From: Pseudorhizobium xiangyangii
GTDB taxonomy: Bacteria > Pseudomonadota > Alphaproteobacteria > Rhizobiales > Rhizobiaceae
DNA length: 64,000 nucleotides
Assembly (NCBI RefSeq): GCF_020531965.1
Contig: NZ_JAJAWH010000001.1
Location: 1 to 64,000 of the forward strand
Direction: 5' to 3'
How positions within the stretch are numbered: the first letter of the stretch is position 1; each line of letters begins with the position of its first letter. The notes below the pieces were generated by a model. It saw nothing but the letters and a program-made list of their open reading frames with translations, did no database searches and had not been told where the DNA came from. The position numbers and the translations under genes were made by a program. Shown one piece after another: positions 30,253 to 39,635 of this stretch.

Positions 30253-31641
30253 TCAGACGCGCTCGCCGTTTCTGACGCGGTAGGTCGGCTGATACATCGT
30301 CACCAGTTCCTCAGCGGCAGTCGGGTGCACGGCCATGGTGCGGTCGAAGTCCTCCTTCGTGCATCCGGCCTTCAGTGAAATGCCCAGAAGCTGCGCCATC
30401 TCGCCGGCGTCATGGCCCAGCACATGGGCACCGACCACCTTCCGGCTGGCAGAATCGACGATCAGCTTCATGATCATCTTTTCGGCGCGCCCCGACAACG
30501 TCGCTTTCATGGGGCGAAACTCCGCCCGGTAGACTTCGATCTCCGGGTAGCGCTTGCAAGCAGCCTCCTCCGACAGCCCTACGGTGCCGATTTCCGGTTG
30601 CGAGAACACGGCCGTCGCGATCAGGTCGAGGTCGGGCGTCGTCGGATTGTTCCTGAACTCCGTCTCTATGAAGCACATGGCCTCGTGGATCGCCACCGGC
30701 GTCAACTGTACCCGGTCGGTGACATCGCCCAGGGCAAAGATATGCGCAACGCTGCTGCGCGAGTACTCGTCCACGACGATCGCGCCACGTTCGGTCACCT
30801 CGACGCCTGCGGCTTCCAAACCAAGTCCCTGCGTGTTCGGATCCCGTCCCAGCGCCAGCATCACCGTGTCCACGGCCAGGGTCTGGCCTGCCAGCGTCCG
30901 CGCGACAAGGCCGCCTGCGGGTGCCTTCGACACATCCTCGATCACATCCGTGCAGATGATCCGGATGCCCTTCTCCTCCATCGCCTTGTGCAGGCCCCGG
31001 CGCATGTCTTCGTCGAAGCGGGACAGGATCTCCTTGCCGCGATAGATCAGCGTCGTGTCCACACCGAGGCCGTTGAATATGTTGGCAAACTCGACCGCAA
31101 TATAACCGCCGCCGGCAATCAGGATCGACCGCGGCAGCTCCGGCAGGTCGAAGGCCTCGTTCGAGGATATGCACAGCTCGTGCCCGGGCAGTGCGGCGTG
31201 CGGGTTTGGCGCCCCGCCGGTAGCGATGAGGATCCTCTCCGCGGTAACCGTCTGCCCCGTCTTCACGAGCCGAACGGTATGCGCATCGACGAGTTCCGCC
31301 CGGGTCTCGAGGATCTCCGCCCCCGCGTTCTCCAGACCACGGCGATAAAGCCCTTCGAGGCGCGCTATCTCACGGTCCTTCGCAGCAACGAGTTTCGTCC
31401 AGTCAAAGCTCGTTTCGCCAACCTGCCAGCCGAAACCGGCGGCATCCTCGAAATGTTCAGGAAACTGGGAAGCGTAGACGAAAAGCTTCTTCGGCACGCA
31501 GCCGCGGATGACGCATGTGCCGCCGAACCGGTATTCCTCGGCGATCGCAACCCGCTTGCCGAGCGACGCTGCAAGCCGTCCGGCCCGAACCCCGCCGGAG
31601 CCTCCGCCGATCACGAAAAGGTCGTAGTCAAAGGCGGTCAT
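30253..31641 (-). CDS. gor: Glutathione-disulfide reductase
   Basis: 462 residues. The FAD Rossmann motif VIGGGSGG near residue 10, the redox-active pair in GTCVIRGCVPKK (Cys43, Cys48), the second dinucleotide motif IAGGGYIAVEFA, the ALGRDPNTQGLG and FALGDVTD segments, and the C-terminal HPTAAEELV (active-site His) are all present. It reduces oxidised glutathione with NADPH in the cytoplasm. ATG 31641 follows AAGGAG. It lies downstream of rpiA and a DUF2059 gene in the same direction. Confidence 0.95.
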   Translation of the reverse strand: MTAFDYDLFVIGGGSGGVRAGRLAASLGKRVAIAEEYRFGGTCVIRGCVPKKLFVYASQFPEHFEDAAGFGWQVGETSFDWTKLVAAKDREIARLEGLYRRGLENAGAEILETRAELVDAHTVRLVKTGQTVTAERILIATGGAPNPHAALPGHELCISSNEAFDLPELPRSILIAGGGYIAVEFANIFNGLGVDTTLIYRGKEILSRFDEDMRRGLHKAMEEKGIRIICTDVIEDVSKAPAGGLVARTLAGQTLAVDTVMLALGRDPNTQGLGLEAAGVEVTERGAIVVDEYSRSSVAHIFALGDVTDRVQLTPVAIHEAMCFIETEFRNNPTTPDLDLIATAVFSQPEIGTVGLSEEAACKRYPEIEVYRAEFRPMKATLSGRAEKMIMKLIVDSASRKVVGAHVLGHDAGEMAQLLGISLKAGCTKEDFDRTMAVHPTAAEELVTMYQPTYRVRNGERV

Positions 31642-31699
31642 GTGAGGCTCCTTGGTCTGCGTGGCGTGTCGGCTCATATAAGGGTTGAAGCCATAAAAG

Positions 31700-31727
31700 A
31701 AAAAGCCCGGATTGCTCCGGGCTTCTT
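31700..31727 (-). terminator. Intrinsic terminator after the DUF2059 gene
   Basis: Read leftward, GAAGCCCGGA...TCCGGGC pairs over 7 bases around a GCAA loop and is followed by TTTTTCTTTTA. It lies between the DUF2059 gene and gor, so gor probably has its own promoter or is read through. Confidence 0.75.
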
Positions 31728-31750
31728 CAATACACAGTCATGATGCAGCG

Positions 31751-32308
31751 TTACTGCTGCGCCGGGGCTGGTTGTCCGGCATCGACCGCCGGCGGCTGGA
31801 TCGCGGCGGCGTCGATGACGCCGCGCAGCTTTTCCGTGGCCTGGTTGGTGAGATCGCGCGAAATGCCGTTGGCCCAGATCTCGACCGCCCTGGTCAGTTC
31901 CCGCGCAACCAGCGGGCCGTTGGACAGCAGCTTCTTGCCGGCTTCGGTGGCGTAAAATGTCGAAATGGCCTGCAATTCTTCCTGCGTGAACGATTTGGCG
32001 TAGATCGTCGCCGCCTCGCGCTCGAGATCCGCGCGACGCGATGCAAGCACCAGTGCCTGCTCATCGACAGCCGCCGAAATCTGCTCCTGGAAGTTGGGCG
32101 AGGCCTGAATGAACTCGGCCTTCAGACGCTCGGCAAGTCCCGGAAGAATATTGTCGTAACGGTCTGTGGCGTTGATCGCGGCAATTGCTTCGCGGGCAGC
32201 GGTAAGATGCGCTTCGGAAATTTCCTGCGCCCGGAGCGGCATCGCGAGGCTGCCTGTGACGATGACAGCAAGAGCGGCGGCGCGCCCGAAAACCGCGAGT
32301 CTGGTCAT
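31751..32308 (-). CDS. Exported DUF2059 protein
   Basis: 185 residues with an N-terminal signal peptide (hydrophobic to about residue 22, cleavage likely after LRAQ or nearby). The mature part is helical, and YAKSFTQEELQAISTFYATEAGKKLL matches the DUF2059 pattern. Function is unknown; members are periplasmic. The C-terminus is Pro/Ala-rich. A GTG at 32332 also exists, but ATG 32308 has AGGAG upstream and gives a normal signal peptide. It starts 20 bases after the rpiA stop. Confidence 0.82.
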   Translation of the reverse strand: MTRLAVFGRAAALAVIVTGSLAMPLRAQEISEAHLTAAREAIAAINATDRYDNILPGLAERLKAEFIQASPNFQEQISAAVDEQALVLASRRADLEREAATIYAKSFTQEELQAISTFYATEAGKKLLSNGPLVARELTRAVEIWANGISRDLTNQATEKLRGVIDAAAIQPPAVDAGQPAPAQQ

Positions 32309-32328
32309 GGATAGTGTGCTCCTATCTT

Positions 32329-33024
32329 TCACTTTGCCTTGAGTGTCCGTGCACCCGCCTCACCGGCGATGATCGCGAACGACGCTATATTTATAAACAG
32401 CCCATGCTCGACAACGCCGGGTATGGAATTCAATTGGATTGCGAGTGCCTCTGCATCAGGAATACGGCCAAAAGATGCGTCGAGAATATGGTGTCCACCG
32501 TCTGTGGTGAACGCATCTTCGGCTGCCTGGCGTAGCTTGATTTCGCCACTTAGGCCAAGTCTTGCGGCAAGCTTCTCAACCGCGATCCGGGTGGCGAGCA
32601 AGCCGAAGGGATTGACTTCGATCGGCAACGGAAACGCGCCGAGTGTGTCGACCACCTTGGTCTCGTCGGCAATGACGATCATCCGGGATGACGCCGCCGC
32701 CACGATCTTCTCGCGCAGAAGAGCACCGCCGCCGCCCTTGATCAGGCGCAGGTCGGCATCCACCTCGTCGGCGCCGTCGATCGTCAGATCCAGTTCCGGC
32801 AGCTCGTCGAGAGATTTCAGCGGCACGCCAATGTCAAGGCACAGCCGTGCGGTCCGCTCGGATGTCGGCACGCCCTGAACCTGCAGGCCATCAGCCACTT
32901 TCTCCGCCAGAAGCCTCACGAACTCCTCGGCTGTCGATCCTGTGCCGATGCCGAGCCGCATGCCGTCTTCGACATGTGACAACGCCGCCTCTGCGGCCTT
33001 AATCTTCATTTGACGGGCGTCCAT
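32329..33024 (-). CDS. rpiA: Ribose-5-phosphate isomerase A
   Basis: 231 residues. It interconverts ribose 5-phosphate and ribulose 5-phosphate in the pentose phosphate pathway. Key motifs: [12 protein letters not shown], the catalytic DGADEVD (near residue 83) and [12 protein letters not shown], then ADETK. ATG 33024 is chosen; ATG 33009 is possible, but neither has a strong close ribosome site. It is divergent from gph over 146 bases. Confidence 0.96.
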   Translation of the reverse strand: MDARQMKIKAAEAALSHVEDGMRLGIGTGSTAEEFVRLLAEKVADGLQVQGVPTSERTARLCLDIGVPLKSLDELPELDLTIDGADEVDADLRLIKGGGGALLREKIVAAASSRMIVIADETKVVDTLGAFPLPIEVNPFGLLATRIAVEKLAARLGLSGEIKLRQAAEDAFTTDGGHHILDASFGRIPDAEALAIQLNSIPGVVEHGLFINIASFAIIAGEAGARTLKAK

Positions 33025-33170
33025 GCGCCAGAAGCTCCCCCGCTGTTTCGCCGATGCTGTTTACACGCCTACCCGTGCAAGGGAAAGTCCCCTCGCCCTG
33101 CTTGCCGTTTGCTTTTGCCGTTCCGGTATCCTAAGCGAAGCGCAGCACGCGTTCAGGCTTAGAGGTACCC

Positions 33171-33875
33171 ATGACTGTTCCCCTGGTGATCTTCGATCTC
33201 GACGGCACCCTTATCGACACGGCACCGGATCTTGTGTCGAGCCTGAACCACACGATTGCAGCCGCCGATCTGGCGCCGGTCACTTATCAAGACCTGACAC
33301 ATCTCGTCGGCCAGGGTGCCCGCGTCATGATCCGCCGCGCCTTCGAGCTTCGCGGCCGCACGATTGATGACGCGTCGGTGGAGCCATTGCTGCAGCGTTT
33401 TCTCGAGCACTACAAAAGCGAAATGCCGGGTGGCAGCAAGCCCTACCCCGCGCTCATCGAAGCGTTGGATCGGCTGGCTGATGCTGGCATGAAGCTTGCC
33501 GTCTGCACCAACAAGCTTGAGGAACTGGCCATTCCCTTGATCGAAAAGCTCGGCCTGTCCGACCGGTTTTCGGCAATTACCGGAGGCGACAGCTTTCCGG
33601 TCAGGAAGCCTGACGCGCGCCACATATTCGGCACGATCGAAAAGGCCGAGGCCGATCCTGCATCGACAGTCATGATCGGCGACAGCATCAACGACATCCT
33701 GGCCGCCCGCAACGCCGGTGTTCCGTCGATTGCCGTTACCTTCGGTTATTCGGATGTACCCGTTGCAAAGCTCGATCCTGATCACATCATCGAACATTAC
33801 TCGGAGCTGACCGCAGACCTCGTGCGCGATCTTCTCGCCGGTCGGATCGGCCAACCGATCGCCTCTGCCGGCTAA
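33171..33875 (+). CDS. gph: Phosphoglycolate phosphatase (HAD family)
   Basis: 234 residues of the haloacid dehalogenase superfamily. Motif I IFDLDGTLIDT (nucleophile Asp, residues 6-16), motif II Thr in AVCTNK, and motifs III/IV around KPDARHIFG and MIGDSINDILAARNAG are present, with the small helical cap. It removes phosphate from 2-phosphoglycolate, a by-product of DNA repair and oxygenation. Related HAD enzymes with other substrates cannot be fully excluded. A terminator shared with the convergent L,D-transpeptidase gene follows. Confidence 0.88.
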   Translation: MTVPLVIFDLDGTLIDTAPDLVSSLNHTIAAADLAPVTYQDLTHLVGQGARVMIRRAFELRGRTIDDASVEPLLQRFLEHYKSEMPGGSKPYPALIEALDRLADAGMKLAVCTNKLEELAIPLIEKLGLSDRFSAITGGDSFPVRKPDARHIFGTIEKAEADPASTVMIGDSINDILAARNAGVPSIAVTFGYSDVPVAKLDPDHIIEHYSELTADLVRDLLAGRIGQPIASAG

Positions 33876-33903
33876 GACAGGCGACAGGGAAAAGCGGACA
33901 AGG

Positions 33904-33928
33904 AAAAGGCGGCTCAAGGCCGCCTTTT
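33904..33928. terminator. Bidirectional intrinsic terminator
   Basis: AAAAGGCGGC-TCAAG-GCCGCCTTTT: a 6-base-pair GC stem extended by A-T pairs, with T-runs in both directions, between convergent gph and the L,D-transpeptidase gene. Confidence 0.8.
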
Positions 33929-33948
33929 CGCAGGGTATTGCTGTTTTC

Positions 33949-35820
33949 TCAGATCGATCGCGCCGTGGTGGTCGCCGCCATCGCTTTCAGCGTGGCCGCG
34001 TCGCGGTCGTAGACGTCGTCGAAGTATTCCACGATCCCGTCCTTGTTCGGCCAGGCGGTGAAATAGGCGATGTAGACGGGAATTTTCGCGTTTACCTTCT
34101 CGCCTATATTCTTGCCCTGCGCGATGCGGGCGGCAACGTCCTGCTCGGTAATTCCGAGAACTGCAGCCGCCATCTTTCGCGGTTCGGCCAGGCGGATGCA
34201 GCCGTGGCTGAGAGCTCGCGTATCCCGGTTGAAGTAGCTCTTCGAGGGCGTGTCATGCATGTAGATCGCATGATCGTTGGGGAACAGGATTTTCAGCTCC
34301 CCGAGCGCATTGTCGCTCGATGGCGGCTGCCGGACGGCGATCGCCTGGGTTGATCCGTGCCAGTTGACGCTGGTCGACGACACCGGCCGACCGTTGACCT
34401 CGACCTGGTAACCCATGCGGTCGAGATACGAAGCGTCGGCCCGCAGGTGAGGCAGCATCTCGTTGATGATGATCGACTGCGGCACGCCCCAATACGGGTT
34501 GAACTCCACCGTCTGCAGCTCGTCCTGGAAGAAATAGGTCTGGTTTGCCTTCGAGCCCACCACGACGCGCATGGAGAACTGCTCGGTTCCCTTGTCGTGA
34601 TAATAGGCCATGTAGGCGGGCTGGTTGATGAAGACGTTGCGCTCGCCAAGATCGTTCGGAAGCCACCGCGCCTGCTCCATCGCCACGATCAACTTGTTGA
34701 TCTTGGCTTCGTCGCTGTGGCCAACCAGCGCGCGCACGGTTGCACGCCCGATGACGCCATCCGGCTTCAGGCCGACTTCCTGCTGAAAGGCTTTCACCAG
34801 ATCGACAAGCTCGGGCGTGTAGTCGCCCGTTTTCTGGTAACTGGCGAAGGTTACCGCATGGCTCGTCTTCAGCGTCTCCGATCCATTCTTCTGAATCGCA
34901 TGGACGACACCCGCCATGTCGGGGCTATTGTTGCCCGGCTTCAGGAGCAGGTCGTCGCTGATCGCGATCCGGTCACCCACATCGGCAAGCTCCGCCTTCA
35001 GCGTGGAGAGTTCGGTCTTGAGAGCGAGGAAATGTGCGCTCTGCGGCGCGAGACTTTCGAGATAGGCAGCCGAGTCGGACTTGGCGAACGGCAGCACCAC
35101 CGAAAGATTGACGTCCTTCCGCTTGAAGTCGTGATAGCCCGAGATCCGATTGGGATCGATCCGGCCGCGCACCATGTCCTGCGCGAATGTCAGGACCTTG
35201 GCTGACATCGCGAGTTCGAACTGCATGAGCGCGATGTCGTGCCCATCCGCGGCTGTCGCTGCGGTATCCGTCGTCGATGCTGAAACCGGCTCTACGCTTG
35301 CGGTCATCAGTTCCGGGACTGCGACATCGTAGTCTGCCGGATCCAGACCGTAGTCTCCGGCGCGTGCGAAAAGCGCGATCACGCTCCGCGCCCTCTCGTT
35401 CACGTCGCCGTCTGTGACCCAGATCGGCTTTGCGTTCTTGCCGTAGAAACTTTCAACCGCCGCCGCCACGTCGGATGGTGCAGCAACCTTTGCGGACGCC
35501 AGCAGACGTTCGCTGCCCGTCGCACCGAGAGCGGCAAAACCACCCGTCTTCACAGTGCGCAGAACTTCCGGCTTGTACGCGTGGTACTTAGGCCCGGCGA
35601 CCTTCGGCAGCGGCTGTGGATCGACGTTACGCTGCTGGGGCGCGGGATTTCCGCGAACGCCCGGCAGTCCATTGCCGGGTCCGCTGTCGCGCTTGCCCGG
35701 CCCGCCTCTGATGAGGTCCATCAACGTTATCGCATGGGCCGGCGCCGCTCCGGCAGCGAACATGGAAAAGCTGGAAACGAACGCCAGTGCGATCGAAGTT
35801 CGTCTGGATATGGTCTGCAA
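33949..35820 (-). CDS. L,D-transpeptidase (YcbB/LdtD-like)
   Basis: 623 residues with a signal peptide (residues 1-30, ending AHA). A peptidoglycan-binding segment (VDLVKAFQQEVGLKPDGVIG) precedes a YkuD catalytic domain with HDTPSKSYFNRDTRALSHGC, where Cys541 is the nucleophile. It makes 3-3 peptidoglycan crosslinks, which are abundant in Rhizobiales that grow from one pole, and could also anchor outer-membrane proteins. The apparent start is TTG 35820, preceded by GGGGAT. A perfect inverted repeat lies 40-67 bases upstream. Confidence 0.92.
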   Translation of the reverse strand: MQTISRRTSIALAFVSSFSMFAAGAAPAHAITLMDLIRGGPGKRDSGPGNGLPGVRGNPAPQQRNVDPQPLPKVAGPKYHAYKPEVLRTVKTGGFAALGATGSERLLASAKVAAPSDVAAAVESFYGKNAKPIWVTDGDVNERARSVIALFARAGDYGLDPADYDVAVPELMTASVEPVSASTTDTAATAADGHDIALMQFELAMSAKVLTFAQDMVRGRIDPNRISGYHDFKRKDVNLSVVLPFAKSDSAAYLESLAPQSAHFLALKTELSTLKAELADVGDRIAISDDLLLKPGNNSPDMAGVVHAIQKNGSETLKTSHAVTFASYQKTGDYTPELVDLVKAFQQEVGLKPDGVIGRATVRALVGHSDEAKINKLIVAMEQARWLPNDLGERNVFINQPAYMAYYHDKGTEQFSMRVVVGSKANQTYFFQDELQTVEFNPYWGVPQSIIINEMLPHLRADASYLDRMGYQVEVNGRPVSSTSVNWHGSTQAIAVRQPPSSDNALGELKILFPNDHAIYMHDTPSKSYFNRDTRALSHGCIRLAEPRKMAAAVLGITEQDVAARIAQGKNIGEKVNAKIPVYIAYFTAWPNKDGIVEYFDDVYDRDAATLKAMAATTTARSI

Positions 35821-36203
35821 TTTTATCCCCGTCGCCTTTTGGTGGCCAATTACCGGTGCGCCTCACGCTCTAATGGATCGCGTGAGGTATGGAAAGAAAG
35901 CGGTACGCTACGCGGAGAAACTAGATACTGCCCGTGCGACGCAAACCTGCATCGCCAACGTTAAGGAAATATTCGTTAAATTTTTACTGATAAGAAAGAT
36001 ATGGACGCAAATGAGCCGCGTCTGCATTTCCCACAAATCCGTCACCGTGTTATAAATAGCACGAATACATGACTGCCTCCATCGGCGCGGGCCGACCCTT
36101 CCCCGGCGATTCGACTTTGCCATCAAAAGCCGCCGTTGCCCTTGCGCGCCGGCTGTTTGTTGAATAACTCCGCTGCATCATCCTGAGCAGCAGAGGCAGC
36201 AAA
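35821..36203. other. Divergent intergenic region, L,D-transpeptidase/fumC
   Basis: A 383-base gap between divergent genes. It is AT-richer than its surroundings in the middle (about 35955-36060), where CGTTAA occurs twice 15 bases apart (CGTTAAGGAAATATTCGTTAAA), and TTATAAAT near 36051 resembles a -10. It also holds the inverted repeat at 35861-35887. I see no small reading frame with a good ribosome site and no RNA gene. Confidence 0.45.
35861..35887 (-). repeat. Inverted repeat in the L,D-transpeptidase leader
   Basis: CCTCACGC and GCGTGAGG, a perfect 8-base match, flank an 11-base loop. In the transcript of the L,D-transpeptidase gene it would form a hairpin about 40 bases before the TTG start. 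It could be an operator or an RNA structure; no T-run follows, so it is not a terminator. Confidence 0.4.
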
Positions 36204-37595
36204 ATGGCACCCAACCGCACCGAAACCGACACATTTGGCCCGATCGAGGTCGCAGGCGACCGCTATTGGGGCGCGCAGGCTCAGCGTTCGCTTGGAAACT
36301 TCAAGATCGGCTGGGAAAAGCAGCCGCTCGCCGTCGTGCGTGCCCTTGGCATCGTCAAGCAGGCCGCTGCGCGCGCCAACATGGAACTCGCCGGCCTCGA
36401 CCAGGCGACCGGCAAGGCGATTATCGAAGCGGCACAGGAAGTCATCGACGGCAAGTTGAACGACCATTTCCCGCTCGTCGTCTGGCAGACCGGCTCGGGT
36501 ACGCAGTCCAACATGAACGCCAACGAGGTGATTTCGAATCGCGCCATCGAAATGCTCGGCGGCGAGATGGGCTCGAAGAAGCCCGTGCATCCGAACGATC
36601 ACGTCAACATGAGCCAGTCGTCGAACGATACCTATCCGACGGCCATGCACATCGCCTGCGTCGAGGAAATCGTCCATCATCTCATCCCGGCGCTGACGAA
36701 ACTGCATGCGGCGCTGGAAGATAAGGTCAAGGCCTTCTCCCACATCATCAAGATCGGCCGCACCCACACGCAGGATGCCACCCCCCTGACGCTCGGGCAG
36801 GAGTTTTCCGGCTACGCCGCGCAGGTTGCTTCCGCCATCGCCAATATTGAAATGACGCTGCCGGCGCTTTCCAAGCTCGCCCAGGGCGGCACCGCCGTCG
36901 GCACCGGGCTCAACGCGCCGGTCGGCTTTGCCGAGAAGGTGGCCGAGGAAATCGCCAAGATCACCGGCCTGTCCTTCGTTACCGCGCCGAACAAGTTCGA
37001 GGCGCTCGCCTCGCATGACTCGATGGTGTTTGCCCATGGCGCCATCAACGCGGCGGCGGCAGCGCTCTTCAAGATCGCCAACGACATCCGCTTCCTCGGT
37101 TCCGGCCCGCGCGCCGGCCTTGGCGAGTTGTCGCTGCCGGAAAACGAACCCGGCTCGTCGATCATGCCGGGCAAGGTCAACCCGACCCAGTCGGAAGCAC
37201 TCACCCAGGTCTGCGCCCACATCTTCGGCAACCATGCGGCACTGACTTTCGCCGGTAGCCAGGGCCATTTCGAGCTCAACGTCTATAACCCGATGATGGC
37301 CTACAACTTCCTGCAGTCGGTCCAGCTTCTTGGCGACGCAGCGGTCTCCTTCACCGACAACTGCGTCGTCGGCATCGAAGCTCGCGAAGACAACATCAAG
37401 CGCGGCGTCGAGAACTCCCTGATGCTGGTCACAGCCCTCAACAGCAAGCTCGGCTATGACAACTGCGCCAAGATCGCAAAGACCGCGCACAAGAACGGCA
37501 CGACCCTTCGGGAGGAAGCTGTCGGCGGCGGCTACCTGACAAACGAGGAGTTCGACCAGTACGTTCGCCCCGAAAATATGATAGGTCCGCGTTAA
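36204..37595 (+). CDS. fumC: Class II fumarate hydratase
   Basis: 463 residues, full length for the oxygen-stable FumC of the citric acid cycle (fumarate to malate). The fumarase/aspartase signature [13 protein letters not shown], the [11 protein letters not shown] segment and the [16 protein letters not shown] catalytic His segment are present. ATG 36204 has GAGG ahead. A stem-loop at 37621-37664 follows its stop. Confidence 0.97.
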   Translation: MAPNRTETDTFGPIEVAGDRYWGAQAQRSLGNFKIGWEKQPLAVVRALGIVKQAAARANMELAGLDQATGKAIIEAAQEVIDGKLNDHFPLVVWQTGSGTQSNMNANEVISNRAIEMLGGEMGSKKPVHPNDHVNMSQSSNDTYPTAMHIACVEEIVHHLIPALTKLHAALEDKVKAFSHIIKIGRTHTQDATPLTLGQEFSGYAAQVASAIANIEMTLPALSKLAQGGTAVGTGLNAPVGFAEKVAEEIAKITGLSFVTAPNKFEALASHDSMVFAHGAINAAAAALFKIANDIRFLGSGPRAGLGELSLPENEPGSSIMPGKVNPTQSEALTQVCAHIFGNHAALTFAGSQGHFELNVYNPMMAYNFLQSVQLLGDAAVSFTDNCVVGIEAREDNIKRGVENSLMLVTALNSKLGYDNCAKIAKTAHKNGTTLREEAVGGGYLTNEEFDQYVRPENMIGPR

Positions 37596-37620
37596 TCGAA
37601 ATTTGACGACCACCTCTTCC

Positions 37621-37664
37621 GGGCGGCAGCTTTTCAGGTTCTCATGAACTTGCATCTGCCGCCC
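37621..37664 (+). terminator. Stem-loop downstream of fumC
   Basis: GGGCGGCAG and CTGCCGCCC pair over 9 bases and enclose a second small stem (CAGGTTC/GAACTTG). It lies 26 bases after the fumC stop. No clear T-run follows, so it would stop transcription only with help, or stabilise the fumC mRNA end. Confidence 0.5.
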
Positions 37665-37800
37665 GCATTCGTTCCGGCGAGCGGTTCAAGTCCGAAAAGC
37701 ACAACTAAAGTATAACTTAAACAAAACGTTAGTGCAGAACAGAGGCTGAAACATAGCCCTCCCCTTACATGAGAAGGCGGTCACATTTCTAAGCGGCCCC

Positions 37801-37830
37801 TTAATTGTTTTCCAACATTTTTCATATAAT
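37801..37830 (+). promoter_or_regulatory. Probable promoter of the diguanylate cyclase gene
   Basis: A perfect -10 TATAAT (37825-37830) with a -35-like TTAATT (37801-37806), spacer 18 bases, in a strongly AT-rich stretch about 37 bases before the ATG. Confidence 0.45.
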
Positions 37831-37866
37831 GCTTATCAAGTATTTTTTTGAGAGCTGGGGGCATTG

Positions 37867-38937
37867 ATGACGACGCCTACTGCGCCGAAAGCGCAATCGA
37901 ACGACGTTGTCGGTCAGATCGTATACGCATTGCGTACTATGGGCGTGGCACCGATCCCGAGAAACTACCAGCTATTCTATGAAGCCTATATCGGCTCCAA
38001 TGGGGTGCTCACGCAGCAATTGGCAGCGCTTGGCACCCATGCCAGCCAGGAAGAACTCGACGCGCTGGCGGCACAGCACCTGGGAACCGGCCATGTCGAA
38101 GTCATCGAGAAGGCGCACGACAAGCTTCTCGTTGAGCTCGACAACCTTCTCCGAGTGCTGAGGCAGGAGCAGCGGTCGATGGAGGGTTACGCCAAGCTCC
38201 TGGGCGAAACTGCCTCGCATGTGAATTCCAAGGCCAACGTCTCTAACGACATCATCAGCAACGCGATCAGCCTGTTGGCCTCTGCCACGTCGGATACAAA
38301 GGCACACGGCGAGAAGACAGTCGAAACGGTGGCGGAACATTCCAACGAAATGGATCAGGTCCGCCGGGAGCTTGACGAGTACAAGCGCATAGCCAACACC
38401 GATTCATTGACGCGCCTTTCCAATCGCCGCGCGTTCGATGAGAAGCTGGCCGCCATATTCGACGGGACAGGAAACCTGCCGGTAACCGCACTCGTGCTTG
38501 CGGACATCGACAACTTCAAGAAGATTAACGATACCTACGGTCATCCAGTCGGTGACAAAATCCTGGCCACTGTCGCATCCGTGATCCGTTCCAATGTCCG
38601 CAAGGACCTGTTCGTAGCGCGAACCGGAGGCGAAGAGTTCGCGGTTCTGGTGGAAGGCAACACGGCCGATGAGGTGAGGGTTATCTGCGAGCGCATTCGC
38701 GGGGCGCTCGAGACCCGCCAGTTCCGCAACTCGCGCTCCGGCGTGCAATACGGCCCGGTCACGATATCACTCGGCTACTCCATGGGCTCACAGGCAGACG
38801 ATGCCGGCGGGCTCTATGCGAATGCGGACGTCGCGCTTTATCACGCAAAGCACTCCGGCAGAAACCGGACGATCTTCTTCAACGAAGTCATGCGCAAGGA
38901 CTATGTCGGCAAGAACTGGCTGATCTACAAAGCCTAG
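37867..38937 (+). CDS. Soluble diguanylate cyclase (GGDEF domain)
   Basis: 356 residues without membrane segments. A helical N-terminal region (about 1-170) of unknown function precedes a GGDEF domain starting at TDSLTRLSNRRAFDEKL, with the active-site loop GGEEF at residues 254-258, so cyclic di-GMP synthesis is likely. A canonical RxxD inhibitory site is not at the usual spot upstream. ATG 37867 follows GGGGG; a TTG at 37864 is also in frame. It is convergent with the PPOX gene, 20 bases apart. Confidence 0.92.
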   Translation: MTTPTAPKAQSNDVVGQIVYALRTMGVAPIPRNYQLFYEAYIGSNGVLTQQLAALGTHASQEELDALAAQHLGTGHVEVIEKAHDKLLVELDNLLRVLRQEQRSMEGYAKLLGETASHVNSKANVSNDIISNAISLLASATSDTKAHGEKTVETVAEHSNEMDQVRRELDEYKRIANTDSLTRLSNRRAFDEKLAAIFDGTGNLPVTALVLADIDNFKKINDTYGHPVGDKILATVASVIRSNVRKDLFVARTGGEEFAVLVEGNTADEVRVICERIRGALETRQFRNSRSGVQYGPVTISLGYSMGSQADDAGGLYANADVALYHAKHSGRNRTIFFNEVMRKDYVGKNWLIYKA

Positions 38938-38957
38938 GGTGCCGGTCCAATCGACCT

Positions 38958-39566
38958 TCACCACATGGTCGCTGATGCCCGCCCTGCCCATTCCCTGTCA
39001 TAGGTCTCCTGGTCGAAGTCCGCTTTCGCGGCCTTCAACAGTGCGCCGGATGTGGGCAGCTTGGCCGGATCGACGAACCGTTCCGGATTCCAGAGCTCGG
39101 CACGCATCAATGCGCGGGCGCACTGGAAATAGACTTCACCGATGGTGATGACCACGATGCTTCGCGGATGCCGGCGATCCATCTCGAAACTCTCGATCAG
39201 CCTCGGATCGACGGAGACCACGGCGCGACCGTTCACGCGCATCGTGGTGTTCGATCCGGGTATAAGAAACATCAGCGCCACGCGCGGATCGCGCACGATA
39301 TTGAGAAGCGAATCGATGCGGTTGTTTCCACGCCAGTCGGGCAAAAGCAGGGTCGCATTGTCCTGCACCCTGACGCAGCTGCCGGCATCTCCACGCGGCG
39401 AGCAATCAAGACCTTCAGGCCCGACCGTCGCAAGCGCCATGAACGGCGACGCCTCGATCATCTGGCGATACTCGGCGGTGAGCGTCTTCGTCACCTTGGC
39501 CACCGACGCCTCGGCGACGCCGCTGTAGATTTCCCGCAATTGCTCAACGGTCTGGATGATGGTCAT
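38958..39566 (-). CDS. Pyridoxamine-phosphate-oxidase-like flavoprotein
   Basis: 202 residues of the PNPOx-like split-barrel group (MSMEG_1061-like FMN-dependent branch). FMALATVGPEGLDCSPRGDAG, LLLPDWRGNNRIDSLLNI and VALMFLIPG are the FMN-binding segments. True PdxH C-terminal features are absent, so the substrate is unknown; relatives act on deazaflavin-like cofactors, heme or small oxidised compounds. ATG 39566. It stands between the diguanylate cyclase and the hydrolase without operon partners. Confidence 0.85.
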   Translation of the reverse strand: MTIIQTVEQLREIYSGVAEASVAKVTKTLTAEYRQMIEASPFMALATVGPEGLDCSPRGDAGSCVRVQDNATLLLPDWRGNNRIDSLLNIVRDPRVALMFLIPGSNTTMRVNGRAVVSVDPRLIESFEMDRRHPRSIVVITIGEVYFQCARALMRAELWNPERFVDPAKLPTSGALLKAAKADFDQETYDREWAGRASATMW

Positions 39567-39635
39567 GACGCCCTCGCCCGCCCCCTATGACGGTCAACGA
39601 CGACACTAGGGTGACAGGTGCCGGCGATCAACGGT

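Noticed and set aside
37864-37866. TTG start for the diguanylate cyclase
   Set aside because: The next codon is ATG at a better distance from GGGGG, so ATG 37867 is used.
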